A stretch of DNA of 64,000 nucleotides from Virgibacillus_P tibetensis (lineage in GTDB: Bacteria > Bacillota > Bacilli > Bacillales > Amphibacillaceae). Within the stretch, counting starts at the first letter, position 1. Every line of letters begins with the position of its first letter. The DNA is taken from positions 1 to 64,000 of the forward strand of contig NZ_JARZFX010000012.1 of NCBI RefSeq assembly GCF_036026595.1. The letters run 5' to 3'. Below, one piece after another: positions 39,843 to 48,412 of this stretch. Made by a program: the position numbers and the translations under genes. Below the pieces are notes generated by a model. That model had not been told where the DNA came from, did not search any database, and saw only the letters and a list, made by a program, of their open reading frames with translations.

Positions 39843-40967
39843 ATGGGGTTATTTTTAGTGAATAAGGAAAATCAGATTTTACACCACATTAAAATGAATC
39901 CATTCATCTCACAGCAGGAATTATCAAAAAAGGTTGGTCTATCACGTTCGGCAGTCGCCAATTATATCGCTAATTTGACAAGGCGTGGAGAGATTAAGGG
40001 ACGCGCTTATGTTATACAGAACCAGTCATCCGTTGTCTGTATTGGTGGTACAAACACAGATCGGAAGGCGCAGTCAGATCAGAAGGTGCATTTGCACACA
40101 TCAAACCCAGTTAAAATAACTGAAGTTTGTGGTGGTGTCGCACGAAATTTCGCTGAGAACTTAAGTAGGCTGGGCTATAGTACTTCCCTAATAACCTGCG
40201 TAGGAGATGATGCGGAGGGGGACTGGCTGCTGAATGAAACTAAACACCAAGGGGTGGATGTGAGCCAAGCTTGGGTGCTGCATTCAAAGCGGACCGGAAC
40301 ATATACTGCTTTATTGGATGTTACGGGTAAGATGGTTGTCTCTATGGCAGATATGAATATATATGAATATATAACCATTGAAATGATCGAAGACAAATGG
40401 TCCTATATTGCGAAAGCAAAGGCTGTTTTTTTGGATACAAACATTCCAGAAGATTGTATAAATTATTTAATTAAACGGTGCAGGGATGAAGATATCGTAC
40501 TGTATATTAACCCTGTATCTGCAGCAAAAGTACAAAAGCTTCCTCATTGTCTTGATGGTGTAGACGTGCTGCTTCTCAACCAAGAAGAAGCAGAAGTGCT
40601 AATTGGAGAAAAGATAAATTCCGTCGAGGTTTGCCAGCAGGCTTGTGAAGAAATTAGACAGCGTGGGGTTAGAAAAGTAATTATTATGCTTGACAGTCAA
40701 GGTGTTTATTATTCTTCCCTTAAGGAGTCTGGTCATTTGGCACCTTTTGAGACTGATATGGTGGATAGTACAGGAAGTGATGATGCGTTTGCTTCATGTG
40801 CTATTTATGGAATCATGAGTGATGAATCACTACGAAGCGCTTGCCAGTTAGGTCTAGCTGGTTATGCACTAACCCAGCAAAGTGAGCGATCAGTTTCAAC
40901 GCTTTTAAAGCCTGAGAAGATTCACGAATTAGTAGAAGTTTACCTACGTGATAAAACCTTCAAATAA
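39843..40967 (+). CDS. HTH-PfkB fusion, PsuK-related, with altered GAGD motif
   Basis: The 374-residue protein starts with a winged HTH (NKENQILHHIKMNPFISQQE, LSKKVGLSRSAVANYIANLT, RRGEIKGRAYVI) followed by a PfkB sugar-kinase fold: SSVVCIGGTNTDRKAQSDQK, CGGVARNFAENLSRLGYSTS, ADMNIYEYIT. It is a paralogue of psuK. In kinases of this family the catalytic loop is DxTGAGDxF. Here it is DSTGSDDAF, which keeps the catalytic Asp but changes the anion-hole Ala-Gly to Ser-Asp. It may be a regulator that senses a nucleoside with a weakened kinase domain. The start may be ATG 39843 or GTG 39858. A hairpin follows. Confidence 0.8.
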   Translation: MGLFLVNKENQILHHIKMNPFISQQELSKKVGLSRSAVANYIANLTRRGEIKGRAYVIQNQSSVVCIGGTNTDRKAQSDQKVHLHTSNPVKITEVCGGVARNFAENLSRLGYSTSLITCVGDDAEGDWLLNETKHQGVDVSQAWVLHSKRTGTYTALLDVTGKMVVSMADMNIYEYITIEMIEDKWSYIAKAKAVFLDTNIPEDCINYLIKRCRDEDIVLYINPVSAAKVQKLPHCLDGVDVLLLNQEEAEVLIGEKINSVEVCQQACEEIRQRGVRKVIIMLDSQGVYYSSLKESGHLAPFETDMVDSTGSDDAFASCAIYGIMSDESLRSACQLGLAGYALTQQSERSVSTLLKPEKIHELVEVYLRDKTFK

Positions 40968-40974
40968 AAGAATC

Positions 40975-41032
40975 ATGGGACGGTTCGCTTGCTTCAGTTT
41001 AAATGATTTTGAAGCATGAGAACCGTCGTCGT
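40975..41032. terminator. Long hairpin of the GCATGAGAACCGTC family
   Basis: GGGACGGTTCGCTTGCTTCA at the left pairs with TGAAGCATGAGAACCGTC at the right across a TTTAAATGATT loop. It ends the HTH-PfkB transcript. Relatives lie at 24755, 25655, 29860, 36440 and 45336. Confidence 0.75.
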
Positions 41033-41041
41033 GATTTCTTA

Positions 41042-41099
41042 TTGACAAATATTAAATTAGCTTTTATTATATTGTAACCGGTTACTGTAACGGGTTACA
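41042..41099 (+). promoter_or_regulatory. Promoter with two tandem LacI-type operators
   Basis: TTGACA (41042-41047) and TATTAT (41065-41070) are 17 bases apart. Downstream stand the perfect palindrome GTAACCGGTTAC (41074-41085) and TGTAACGGGTTACA (41086-41099). The central CG and GTAAC half sites are typical of LacI-family operators. Two boxes placed over the start site and 24 bases before the gene would block initiation. The local LacI-type gene (43463) is the likely repressor. Confidence 0.85.
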
Positions 41100-41122
41100 T
41101 TATCATATGAGGAGGTGGCAGG

Positions 41123-42352
41123 ATGAATTTATTATGGGGATTGGTTGGAATAATCACCGTATTAGGTATTGGATATCTTTTAAGTGTTAATAAGAAAGAT
41201 ATTAATATGAGAACTATTTTATTGGCATTAACGATCCAGTTGCTATTTGCATATCTAGCATTAAAATCTACTATTGGACGAGCCGTTTTAGAGGGACTGT
41301 CGTCTATGGTGCAAGGAATTATCGGCTATTCAAATGAAGGTATTTCTTTTTTATTTGGACCATTAATTGGTGAAGGTACCATTTTTGCGTTTGAAGTGTT
41401 AACGATCATTATTTTCTTTTCATCTTTAATTTCAATCCTATATTATTTAGGTATTATGCAGTGGGTTATTAAAATTATTGGTGGTGCATTATCGAAATTA
41501 TTAGGTACTACTAAAATAGAATCGTTAGCTGCTGCTGCAAATATCTTTGTTGGGCATACGGAAGCACCTTTAGTAGTAAAACCATTTATTAAAAAAATGC
41601 ATGAATCTGAACTATTTGCCATAATGGTAGGTGGGATGGGGTCTGTCTCCGGTGCGGTGTTAGTAGGATATTCCATGTTAGGCATACCTCTTGAATATCT
41701 CTTAGCTGCAAGCTTCATGGCTGCACCCTCCAGCTTGTTAATAGCGAAAATAGTTATTCCTCTACCAAAGGAATTCAGAGAAAGTCTAGCCAATAGTGAA
41801 GAGATAAAAGAAGTTACTATCCAAGAAGATGAAGAAAAGGCAACAAATATAATTGATGCTGCTGCAAGAGGAGCGTCAACTGGTGTGAAAATGGTGTTAG
41901 AGATTGCAGGGATGCTATTAGCATTCGTTGCATTAATCGCTCTCATCAATGGTATTTTTGGTATAGTAGGAGATTTTATTGGGATAGATAATCTAACCAT
42001 GGAAGGAATACTTGGAATTCTGCTTTCTCCTTTAGCATTTCTAATTGGTGTACCATGGGACGAAGCGGTAATAGCTGGACAATATATTGGCCAAAAAATA
42101 GTAGTTAATGAATTTGTGGCATATGCTGGGTTTGGACCGATAATCGATACACTTTCAGTTAAAACAGGGATGATTTTAAGCTTTGCTCTGGCTGGCTTTG
42201 CTAATTTCGGTTCGATCGCAATCCAAATTGGTGCTTTAGGTTCCCTTGCACCAGAAAGAAGAAAAGATGTATCAAAATTAGGACTGCGGGCAATGATTGC
42301 AGGTACGTTAGCATCATTATTAAATGCTGCTATAGCAGGGATGTTTATTTAA
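41123..42352 (+). CDS. nupC: Concentrative nucleoside transporter, CNT/NupC family
   Basis: CNT carriers import nucleosides with protons or sodium. The 409-residue membrane protein shows the family core SLAAAANIFVGHTEAPLVVK (about residues 135-155), with the GxTEAP segment that binds nucleoside, MVGGMGSVSGAVLVGYSMLG and SFALAGFANFGSIAIQIGAL near the C-terminus. GGAGGTGG precedes the ATG. It is the first gene of an operon with nucleoside hydrolase, a LacI regulator and ribokinase, controlled by two operators. The gene symbol denotes the family rather than a proven orthologue. Confidence 0.9.
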   Translation: MNLLWGLVGIITVLGIGYLLSVNKKDINMRTILLALTIQLLFAYLALKSTIGRAVLEGLSSMVQGIIGYSNEGISFLFGPLIGEGTIFAFEVLTIIIFFSSLISILYYLGIMQWVIKIIGGALSKLLGTTKIESLAAAANIFVGHTEAPLVVKPFIKKMHESELFAIMVGGMGSVSGAVLVGYSMLGIPLEYLLAASFMAAPSSLLIAKIVIPLPKEFRESLANSEEIKEVTIQEDEEKATNIIDAAARGASTGVKMVLEIAGMLLAFVALIALINGIFGIVGDFIGIDNLTMEGILGILLSPLAFLIGVPWDEAVIAGQYIGQKIVVNEFVAYAGFGPIIDTLSVKTGMILSFALAGFANFGSIAIQIGALGSLAPERRKDVSKLGLRAMIAGTLASLLNAAIAGMFI

Positions 42353-42437
42353 AAACCGTATAACTTTAATAAAAGAATAGTGTGCTCATAATAATTATTC
42401 TTTTAAATACAACAGTTCAAATGAAGGAGTGCTTGAA

Positions 42438-43382
42438 ATGAACAAAAATGTAAAGGTTATATTAGATTGTGACCCAGGTCATGATGATGCAATATCAATT
42501 ATATTGGCAGCTTCAGAGGTTAGTAACCTTGAAATAGAAGCTATTACAACTGTTGCAGGTAATGTTGAAGTAGAAAAAAATACGTTGAATGCACTTAATG
42601 TATGTGACATAGTTGGACTAAAAGATGTCCCGGTAGCACAAGGCGCAGAGAAACCTTTAATTAAAGAAAGAGAAATAGCTGAAGAAATTCATGGCGATTC
42701 TGGTCTGGATGGGCCTTCACTTCCAAGTGAACCAGCAAAAAAAGCTGTTAGCCAGCATGCTGTTGATTTGATTATTGAAAAAGTCCTAAACTCTGATAAT
42801 GATATTACGTTAGTTCCAACAGGTCCACTTACAAATATAGCACTAGCTATGATAAGGGAGCCTAAGATTATTCCCAAAATAAAAGAAATTGTATTAATGG
42901 GTGGAGGTACATTTGGAAATTGGACTCCTGCTGCAGAATTTAATATATATGTAGATGCAGAAGCAGCTAAGGTCGTCTTTGAAAGTGGTGTACCGATTGC
43001 TATGTTTGGTCTAGACGTAACGCATCAAGCATTGGCGACTCAAGAAATAATTCGTGAGTTAGCTGTTATTGATAACTCAGTTTCTAATTTTGTTGTTGAG
43101 CTTTTACAGTTCTTTGCTAAGACATATAAAGATGTATTCGGATTTGAAGGTGCACCGATACACGATGCTTGTACGGCTGCCTATTTAATCGACCCTTCCA
43201 TTTTCGAATTAAAAAATGTCCGTGTAGACATTGAGACAAAAGGGGAGTTTAGTTATGGGATGACTTGTGTAGATAGTCTTCATGTAAGTGGAAGAGTGCC
43301 AAATGTTAATTTTGCATATCAATTAGATTCAGATAAATTTTGGGGTTTATTTACAAACGCTCTAAAATCCTATTCTGATTAA
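42438..43382 (+). CDS. Ribonucleoside hydrolase (IU-nucleoside hydrolase family)
   Basis: The enzyme cleaves N-glycosidic bonds of ribonucleosides into base and ribose. The 314-residue protein (from ATG 42438, which follows AAGGAG at correct spacing) has VKVILDCDPGHDDAISIILA with the DxDxxxDD calcium site, AITTVAGNVEVEKNTLNALN, LVPTGPLTNIALAMIREPKI and GAPIHDACTAAYLIDPSIF with the last calcium-ligating Asp. Base preference (pyrimidine or purine) cannot be read with certainty. Released ribose would feed the ribokinase two genes downstream. Confidence 0.9.
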   Translation: MNKNVKVILDCDPGHDDAISIILAASEVSNLEIEAITTVAGNVEVEKNTLNALNVCDIVGLKDVPVAQGAEKPLIKEREIAEEIHGDSGLDGPSLPSEPAKKAVSQHAVDLIIEKVLNSDNDITLVPTGPLTNIALAMIREPKIIPKIKEIVLMGGGTFGNWTPAAEFNIYVDAEAAKVVFESGVPIAMFGLDVTHQALATQEIIRELAVIDNSVSNFVVELLQFFAKTYKDVFGFEGAPIHDACTAAYLIDPSIFELKNVRVDIETKGEFSYGMTCVDSLHVSGRVPNVNFAYQLDSDKFWGLFTNALKSYSD

Positions 43383-43462
43383 GCTTTATGGATACTGATT
43401 TATTATTTAAAACCTGCTATAGTAATTTTAAATACATTGTATCTTAAGGTGGATAAACTAAA

Positions 43463-44458
43463 ATGGTGAGTATTAAAGATGTTGCAAAATATGCAAATGT
43501 ATCTGTTGCTACAGTTTCAAGAGTTTTAAATAATAAAGACACTGTTAGTGAAGGGACAGAGAAAATAGTAAAAGAAGCAATTGAGGCTTTAAATTATCGT
43601 CCCAATTTAGTTGCTAGAACGTTATATAAAAAAAGATCAAGCATGATTGGACTGATTTTACCTGATATTACTAACCCGTTTTTCCCAGCTTTAGCACGAG
43701 CTATAGAAGATAAAGCACTATCTTACGGGTTCACAGTAATACTGTGTAATGCGGATGGCAATGCAAAAAAAGAAATGGATTATATAAAGTCATTAGAACA
43801 AAAATATATCGATGGTTTTATAATATCTACAAGTCAATTAGAGGTAGAAAACTATGATCAGTTTGATTTTCCAGTGGTTGCTTTAGATAGATTTATAAAA
43901 AATGAAATACCTACTGTAATGGCCAACAATGAGGAAGGGGCATTTAAAGCAACAAAACATCTCATGGAGGTAAATTGCAAATTAATTGCACATGTGCGAG
44001 GTCCAAGTGGAGTTGGTCCTGCTGATGACCGGGAAAAAGGATTTTTGAAAGCGGTTAAAGAGTCTACTATTAAATATACAATAGTAGAAACAGACTATGA
44101 TCTTTATACTGCTGAAAAGGTTGCTTATCAATTACTTCAAAATAATCCAGAGATTGATGGAATATTTGCCGGTAGTGATTTAATTGCTGCTGGAGTGATG
44201 CGAGCAGCTAACCATGTGGGGTTATTAATCCCACATGATCTTCAGATTGTAGGCTTCGACGGAATACAGTTGGGTAAAATGCTGTCACCATCTTTAACTA
44301 CCATTGAGCAGCCAATATATGAGATGGGTGCAATGGCGGTGGAATTATTATACAAACAAATAGAAAAACTAGATTTAGAGAAATTACACTATAAATTCTC
44401 AACTAAATTAATTAAGGGAGAAACTACGAAAAACACAAGGGGGTTTATAAATGAATAG
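43463..44458 (+). CDS. LacI-family transcriptional regulator
   Basis: The 331-residue repressor has the HTH VSIKDVAKYANVSVATVSRV followed by the hinge RPNLVARTLYKKRSSMIGLI and a periplasmic-binding-protein-like effector domain (ILPDITNPFFPALARAIEDK, FAGSDLIAAGVMRAANHVGL, IVGFDGIQLGKMLSPSLTTI). It lies between nucleoside hydrolase and ribokinase, overlapping the latter by 8 bases. A ribose, ribose phosphate or nucleoside effector is likely. The twin GTAAC palindromes at 41074-41099 are the obvious target, and perhaps the related palindrome before psuK. Confidence 0.88.
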   Translation: MVSIKDVAKYANVSVATVSRVLNNKDTVSEGTEKIVKEAIEALNYRPNLVARTLYKKRSSMIGLILPDITNPFFPALARAIEDKALSYGFTVILCNADGNAKKEMDYIKSLEQKYIDGFIISTSQLEVENYDQFDFPVVALDRFIKNEIPTVMANNEEGAFKATKHLMEVNCKLIAHVRGPSGVGPADDREKGFLKAVKESTIKYTIVETDYDLYTAEKVAYQLLQNNPEIDGIFAGSDLIAAGVMRAANHVGLLIPHDLQIVGFDGIQLGKMLSPSLTTIEQPIYEMGAMAVELLYKQIEKLDLEKLHYKFSTKLIKGETTKNTRGFINE

Positions 44459-45332
44459 CCCTATTATTACGGTAATTGGAAGTATAAATACAGATATGGT
44501 AACAGTTACTGAAAGCTTGCCAAACCAAGGGGAAACAGTTATAGGTGACCAATTTAAGATGAAGCCTGGAGGAAAAGGAGCTAATCAAGCTGTAGCAGCA
44601 GCCCGCTTAGGTGCTAACGTACAAATGATTGGCAAAGTAGGGCAAGATCAAAATGGCGCTGATATGCTAAAAGCGTTAAAGAAGGAAAATGTGTCTATCC
44701 GTATGGTGGAGACGGCTCCTAAAATTAATACAGGTATTGCAAACATTATACTTAGCAATAATGATAATCGGATCATTATTGTTCCGGGTGCTAATGATAA
44801 AGTGACTCCAGAATATGTTAGTCAATTTAAAGAAGACATACGAAATAGCGATCTTGTCCTAATACAATTTGAAATTCCAGTGGATACCATTATATATTGT
44901 CTTGACCTATGTAATGAATATAATATTCCAATTATAGTAAATCCAGCTCCGGCCAAAAAAATCGCATCTGATTACTGGTCTAAGGCAACGTATATAACAC
45001 CAAACGAAAGTGAATATACGCAGTTATTTGACTTTAAGGATAGGAGCTCTGGTTTTAATGATAAATTAATTGTAACTAAAGGAGCGCATGGTGTTTCCTA
45101 TAGCATGAATGACGAGTATATGACCTTACCTGCCTATTCAGTTAATGCTGTAGATACTACTGGTGCGGGGGACACTTTTAATGGGGCACTAGCCGTTGCA
45201 CTTTCTGAAAAAAAACCTATCTCTACCTCTATAAAATTTGCGAATGCAGCATCAGCCTTATCGATTCAAAAGTTTGGTGCTCAGGATGGTATGCCTACCC
45301 GAACAGAGGTGGAATCTTTTCTAAGAAAATAG
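44451..45332 (+). CDS. rbsK: Ribokinase RbsK
   Basis: Ribokinase makes ribose 5-phosphate from ribose and ATP. The 293-residue protein has the PfkB signature 1 MKPGGKGANQAVAAARLGAN (about residues 37-57), NPAPAKKI, TPNESEYTQLF and signature 2 AVDTTGAGDTFNGALAVALS with the catalytic Asp. It starts inside the last codons of the LacI regulator (8-base overlap) with GGGGG ahead, so it is translationally coupled. It completes the pathway nucleoside import, hydrolysis, ribose phosphorylation. Confidence 0.93.
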   Translation: MNSPIITVIGSINTDMVTVTESLPNQGETVIGDQFKMKPGGKGANQAVAAARLGANVQMIGKVGQDQNGADMLKALKKENVSIRMVETAPKINTGIANIILSNNDNRIIIVPGANDKVTPEYVSQFKEDIRNSDLVLIQFEIPVDTIIYCLDLCNEYNIPIIVNPAPAKKIASDYWSKATYITPNESEYTQLFDFKDRSSGFNDKLIVTKGAHGVSYSMNDEYMTLPAYSVNAVDTTGAGDTFNGALAVALSEKKPISTSIKFANAASALSIQKFGAQDGMPTRTEVESFLRK

Positions 45333-45335
45333 GAG

Positions 45336-45392
45336 CATGGGAACGTTCTCATGCTTCAGTTTGATTCTGAAGCATGACAGACGTCCCAATAG
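45336..45392. terminator. Hairpin of the GCATGAGAACCGTC family between convergent genes
   Basis: GGGAACGTTCTCATGCTTCA pairs with TGAAGCATGACAGACGTCCC across a short loop. It lies after rbsK and just past the end of the convergent protease gene, and can serve both. Confidence 0.65.
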
Positions 45393-45403
45393 CTTCCACG
45401 TGA

Positions 45404-46642
45404 CTAGTTTACGGTTGGGAATCCAAAGCCAGATGCGTAGTCATCACCTGTCGATGCACCAGATCCACCTAAGATATCATTGTTTTCTGCACGGTTTTGA
45501 AGCTCAGTACGGACCTGTTCAGCAGTATAGTTTGGGTTTGCATCCCATATTTTTGCTGCCAATCCAGATACGTGAGGCGTGGCCATCGATGTACCACTAA
45601 TCGTATTATACGATCCGTCATACCATGTCGATTCAATGTTACGACCTGGAGCCGAAACTTCTATATCACGTACATCGATGACATAATCCCCAGCCGTGTC
45701 TGGATTACCGCGGGATGAGAAGTCTGCTACACGATATGTTCCGTTTTCCTGTACATCTTCAAGAGCAGCCACCGCAACAACTCTTGTTAGTGCTGCTGGG
45801 TATCCAATTGTATCAGCAGTCGGACCGGAGTTTCCTGCTGCTGCCACTATTAATACATCGTTGTTATAAGCATAAGTTACAGCATCTGTAATGAGAGAAG
45901 ATTCAGAACTGGATCCTAACGACATGGATATAACTGCGTTTACATTTAAACGATTGGCTTCGTCTGCAACATGTCGGATTGCTGCTGCAATATCATCTGA
46001 ATAACCGGATCCACGGTTATTTAGCACTTTATAACCCCATAACTTCGCATCAGGAGCTACTCCATATATACCACTACCCGAACCACCATCAGCAAGGACT
46101 GTTCCCGACACATGTGTACCATGACCGTTTTTGTCTTCACAGGCGCCCTCAATTAGATTTGATTTTCTATGGCTAAAGTCTTTACATTGCTCTATGTTAC
46201 TCGACAAATCGGCGTGATCTTTATTTACTCCAGTATCAAGAACAGCTACTCTAACTCCACTTCCGCCAGAAGTAGAACTAATTGCATCGTCTTGATAAAT
46301 TGCCTCTATTCCCCATGGAGTTTGATCGTTAGGTGCAGTTGATTCATTCGATCCAGGCTTCGCATCCAAGAAAACTTTGTCAACGAGTTCTACGCTTAGA
46401 TTCTTATTTTTTTGAAGTGCATGGTACTGGGCTGTGGTAACATCTGTTGTAAATCCTTGCTGATTAAAATCCCAACGCATCCCATAATTCTGTTTTGCAC
46501 GCTCTTGTGCATTTTCATTGGTGGAGGTAATCAGAACACGTAACTTTGTTGAATTCTCAGCTGCATCAACCTGTGAGGTAAAAGAAGGTACAATAAGAAT
46601 AACAATCATTAACATTAACCCAATTAACTTTAAACTTTTCAT
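45404..46642 (-). CDS. Secreted subtilisin-like serine protease (S8 family)
   Basis: The 412-residue precursor has a signal peptide (MKSLKLIGLMLMIVILIVPS, cleaved near VDAA), an I9-type propeptide (about residues 34-95) and a subtilase domain. The triad is Asp136 in VAVLDTGVNKDH, His174 in NGHGTHVSGTV and Ser352 in SGTSMATPHVSG, with oxyanion Asn271 in AAAGNSGP. Cys153 and Cys168, flanking an insert before the His motif, may form a disulfide, which is rare in Bacillus subtilisins but known in some extremophile subtilases. The acidic composition fits a saline habitat. It is transcribed divergently from the NprR-like regulator at 46986, its likely controller. AGGAGAGGATT precedes the ATG. Confidence 0.93.
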   Translation of the reverse strand: MKSLKLIGLMLMIVILIVPSFTSQVDAAENSTKLRVLITSTNENAQERAKQNYGMRWDFNQQGFTTDVTTAQYHALQKNKNLSVELVDKVFLDAKPGSNESTAPNDQTPWGIEAIYQDDAISSTSGGSGVRVAVLDTGVNKDHADLSSNIEQCKDFSHRKSNLIEGACEDKNGHGTHVSGTVLADGGSGSGIYGVAPDAKLWGYKVLNNRGSGYSDDIAAAIRHVADEANRLNVNAVISMSLGSSSESSLITDAVTYAYNNDVLIVAAAGNSGPTADTIGYPAALTRVVAVAALEDVQENGTYRVADFSSRGNPDTAGDYVIDVRDIEVSAPGRNIESTWYDGSYNTISGTSMATPHVSGLAAKIWDANPNYTAEQVRTELQNRAENNDILGGSGASTGDDYASGFGFPTVN

Positions 46643-46985
46643 CTGCCAATCCTCTCCTTATTAATAAATTTTTTCTACTCAGTAGTAAAGAGTAAAATTG
46701 CGAATATACTATTTATCTGAATATTCTACACTAACACTAACACAAAACGCATAAGTCTGGTATTGAGAAAATATGCCGCAGAAAGTAGTTTAATAGATTG
46801 TTATTTATCGATTTTTTTCAATAAATGAAGAAGTTGTAGTAGCAAATTAATAATAATGGGCATTTTTATCCATTCATAAATTATCTAAAAAGTGGTAATA
46901 TATAAAAAATAACATTTTTAAATAATAATCGATTATATAATGATTGGATCTACAAGGGCTATTTTTAACAAAAAGGGGCATTGAA
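46643..46985. promoter_or_regulatory. Divergent intergenic region between protease and HTH-TPR regulator
   Basis: These 343 AT-rich bases hold the promoters of both genes. I see the palindrome ATAATCGATTAT (46925-46936), a related TTATTTATCGATTTTTTTCA (about 46801-46820), and TCTGAATATTCTACA. None matches a recalled PlcR or NprR box well, so the regulator site remains undefined. Confidence 0.4.
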
Positions 46986-48263
46986 GTGGATATAATAGAG
47001 GATTATCCTGTAATTGACTATGGAAAACTAATTTATCACTATAGAGTAAATACCGGGACTACCCAACATAAACTCGCTTCAGGGATTTGCTCCATTCCTT
47101 ATTTAAGTAAATTAGAAAATAGTAAGCTTGATAATGCTAATGCTGAAACAGTAACTCTATTAATGAAACGATTACAAGTAGATTTACAATCCTTGGAGAA
47201 ATACAGACGTGAAACAAAAGACCTGCTAGAAGAATGGTTCAAGTCTATTAAATTCAAAAATATCAATAAAGCAAAGGAAGCTTACATACAATTAGAAGAA
47301 ATTTTTTCTGGAGAAGTCCAAGTAATAACATTGAAATACTGGTTCGAATTAATCAAAATTAGATATCTCCTATTAATAAATGATTTGGATCAGGCAGAAG
47401 TACTTATAAATCAAATTAGCGAATACGAAAAAAACTTTTCAGATGAACAGTCTGGTTACTTCTTATACTTTAAAGGCATATTTCAGTGTGTTGGAAAAAA
47501 CCACAATACTGGCTTAGCCCTACTTAGTGAAGCAGAGGCAAAATTTACACACCTGAAAATTTCCAATGAAGAGTTGTTTTACCACTTAGCCCTCACACAC
47601 AGTCATGTAAGCAATGTAACGTTAGCTATTTATTATGGGGAAAAGGCTATGGAGTTATTTAATAGAATGGCATATTACCCTCGAAGTATTGATTGTCAGC
47701 TGATACTGGCAATTAATTACACAAGGGTACAAAAGTTCCAAGTGGCTAAAGAATATTATACGAACTTACTGGAAATTTCTAAGTCATCTGGAGACCTCGG
47801 TCTAACCGGTAAAGTACTAAATAACCTTGGCTATCTATATTCTCAAGAAGGAGATATTGACCAATCCATTGCGTATTACTTAGAAAGCTTAAACTATAAA
47901 CATCCCACAGAAGCTAATTATGGCAATACTGTTTATGGTCTGGTGGAAGGGTATTTAAGCAAGAATGAAAGTGAAAATGCTTTAAAAACGATAAATGAGG
48001 GCCTTTCAAAAATACATCCAAAAGACGTTACCAACAAGTTAAAGTTAACTATTAAAAATTTGGAAATCAGGGAGGATGATAGACTTAAAGAATATCTCAA
48101 AGATGAAGCCGTTCCTTTCTTTAAATCGAAAGAAGATAATATAAATTTATGTGAAACTTACGAGGGACTGGCTGACATATATTCTAAGAACTTTCAATAT
48201 AAGAAATCCAGCTACTACTATTCATTGTCCATTGAATTACGAAAAAAATTAATGAACAGATAG
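46986..48263 (+). CDS. NprR-like HTH-TPR quorum-sensing receptor (RRNPP family)
   Basis: RRNPP receptors are cytoplasmic regulators whose TPR domain binds a short imported peptide made from a gene next door. From GTG 46986 (AAAGGGGC site at good spacing; the TTG at 46944 has none) the protein has 425 residues, about the length of B. cereus-group NprR. The N-terminal HTH reads YGKLIYHYRVNTGTTQHKLA then SGICSIPYLSKLENSKLDN, close to the NprR/PlcR HTH. The rest is helical TPR repeats, with typical motifs AIYYGEKAMELFNRMAYYPR, KVLNNLGYLYSQEGDIDQSI and YYSLSIELRKK. A 45-residue exported-peptide gene starts 12 bases after its stop, and a secreted protease lies divergent. Confidence 0.85.
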   Translation: MDIIEDYPVIDYGKLIYHYRVNTGTTQHKLASGICSIPYLSKLENSKLDNANAETVTLLMKRLQVDLQSLEKYRRETKDLLEEWFKSIKFKNINKAKEAYIQLEEIFSGEVQVITLKYWFELIKIRYLLLINDLDQAEVLINQISEYEKNFSDEQSGYFLYFKGIFQCVGKNHNTGLALLSEAEAKFTHLKISNEELFYHLALTHSHVSNVTLAIYYGEKAMELFNRMAYYPRSIDCQLILAINYTRVQKFQVAKEYYTNLLEISKSSGDLGLTGKVLNNLGYLYSQEGDIDQSIAYYLESLNYKHPTEANYGNTVYGLVEGYLSKNESENALKTINEGLSKIHPKDVTNKLKLTIKNLEIREDDRLKEYLKDEAVPFFKSKEDNINLCETYEGLADIYSKNFQYKKSSYYYSLSIELRKKLMNR

Positions 48264-48274
48264 GAGGGAATAGG

Positions 48275-48412
48275 ATGAAGAAAATGGTGAATATTATGGT
48301 GGTGTCAACACTCTTGATGGGAAGTTATTTTTTACTAGAGAAGTCGAATGATATGATTTTTTATGGAACAATTGTAATTGAAGCAAATAATGAAGATCAC
48401 CCTGAATATTAA
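48275..48412 (+). CDS. Putative signalling propeptide cognate to the NprR-like receptor (45 aa)
   Basis: GGAGGG at 48263-48268 precedes ATG 48275. The peptide has a basic start and hydrophobic core (MKKMVNIMVVSTLLMGSYFL) followed by a polar tail LEKSNDMIFYGTIVIEANNE and DHPEY. This is the build of RRNPP propeptides (NprX, Phr, PapR), which are exported, trimmed and re-imported by oligopeptide permease. The mature signal is most likely within the last 10-15 residues. It differs in sequence from the NprX signal I recall (SKPDIVG). Size, location and signal sequence support the call; the processing site is unknown. It is too short for most annotation pipelines. Confidence 0.75.
   Translation: MKKMVNIMVVSTLLMGSYFLLEKSNDMIFYGTIVIEANNEDHPEY

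Noticed and set aside
41443..42000. Minus-strand ORF of 185 codons inside the CNT transporter gene
   Set aside because: Antisense shadow of a hydrophobic coding region, no independent start signal.
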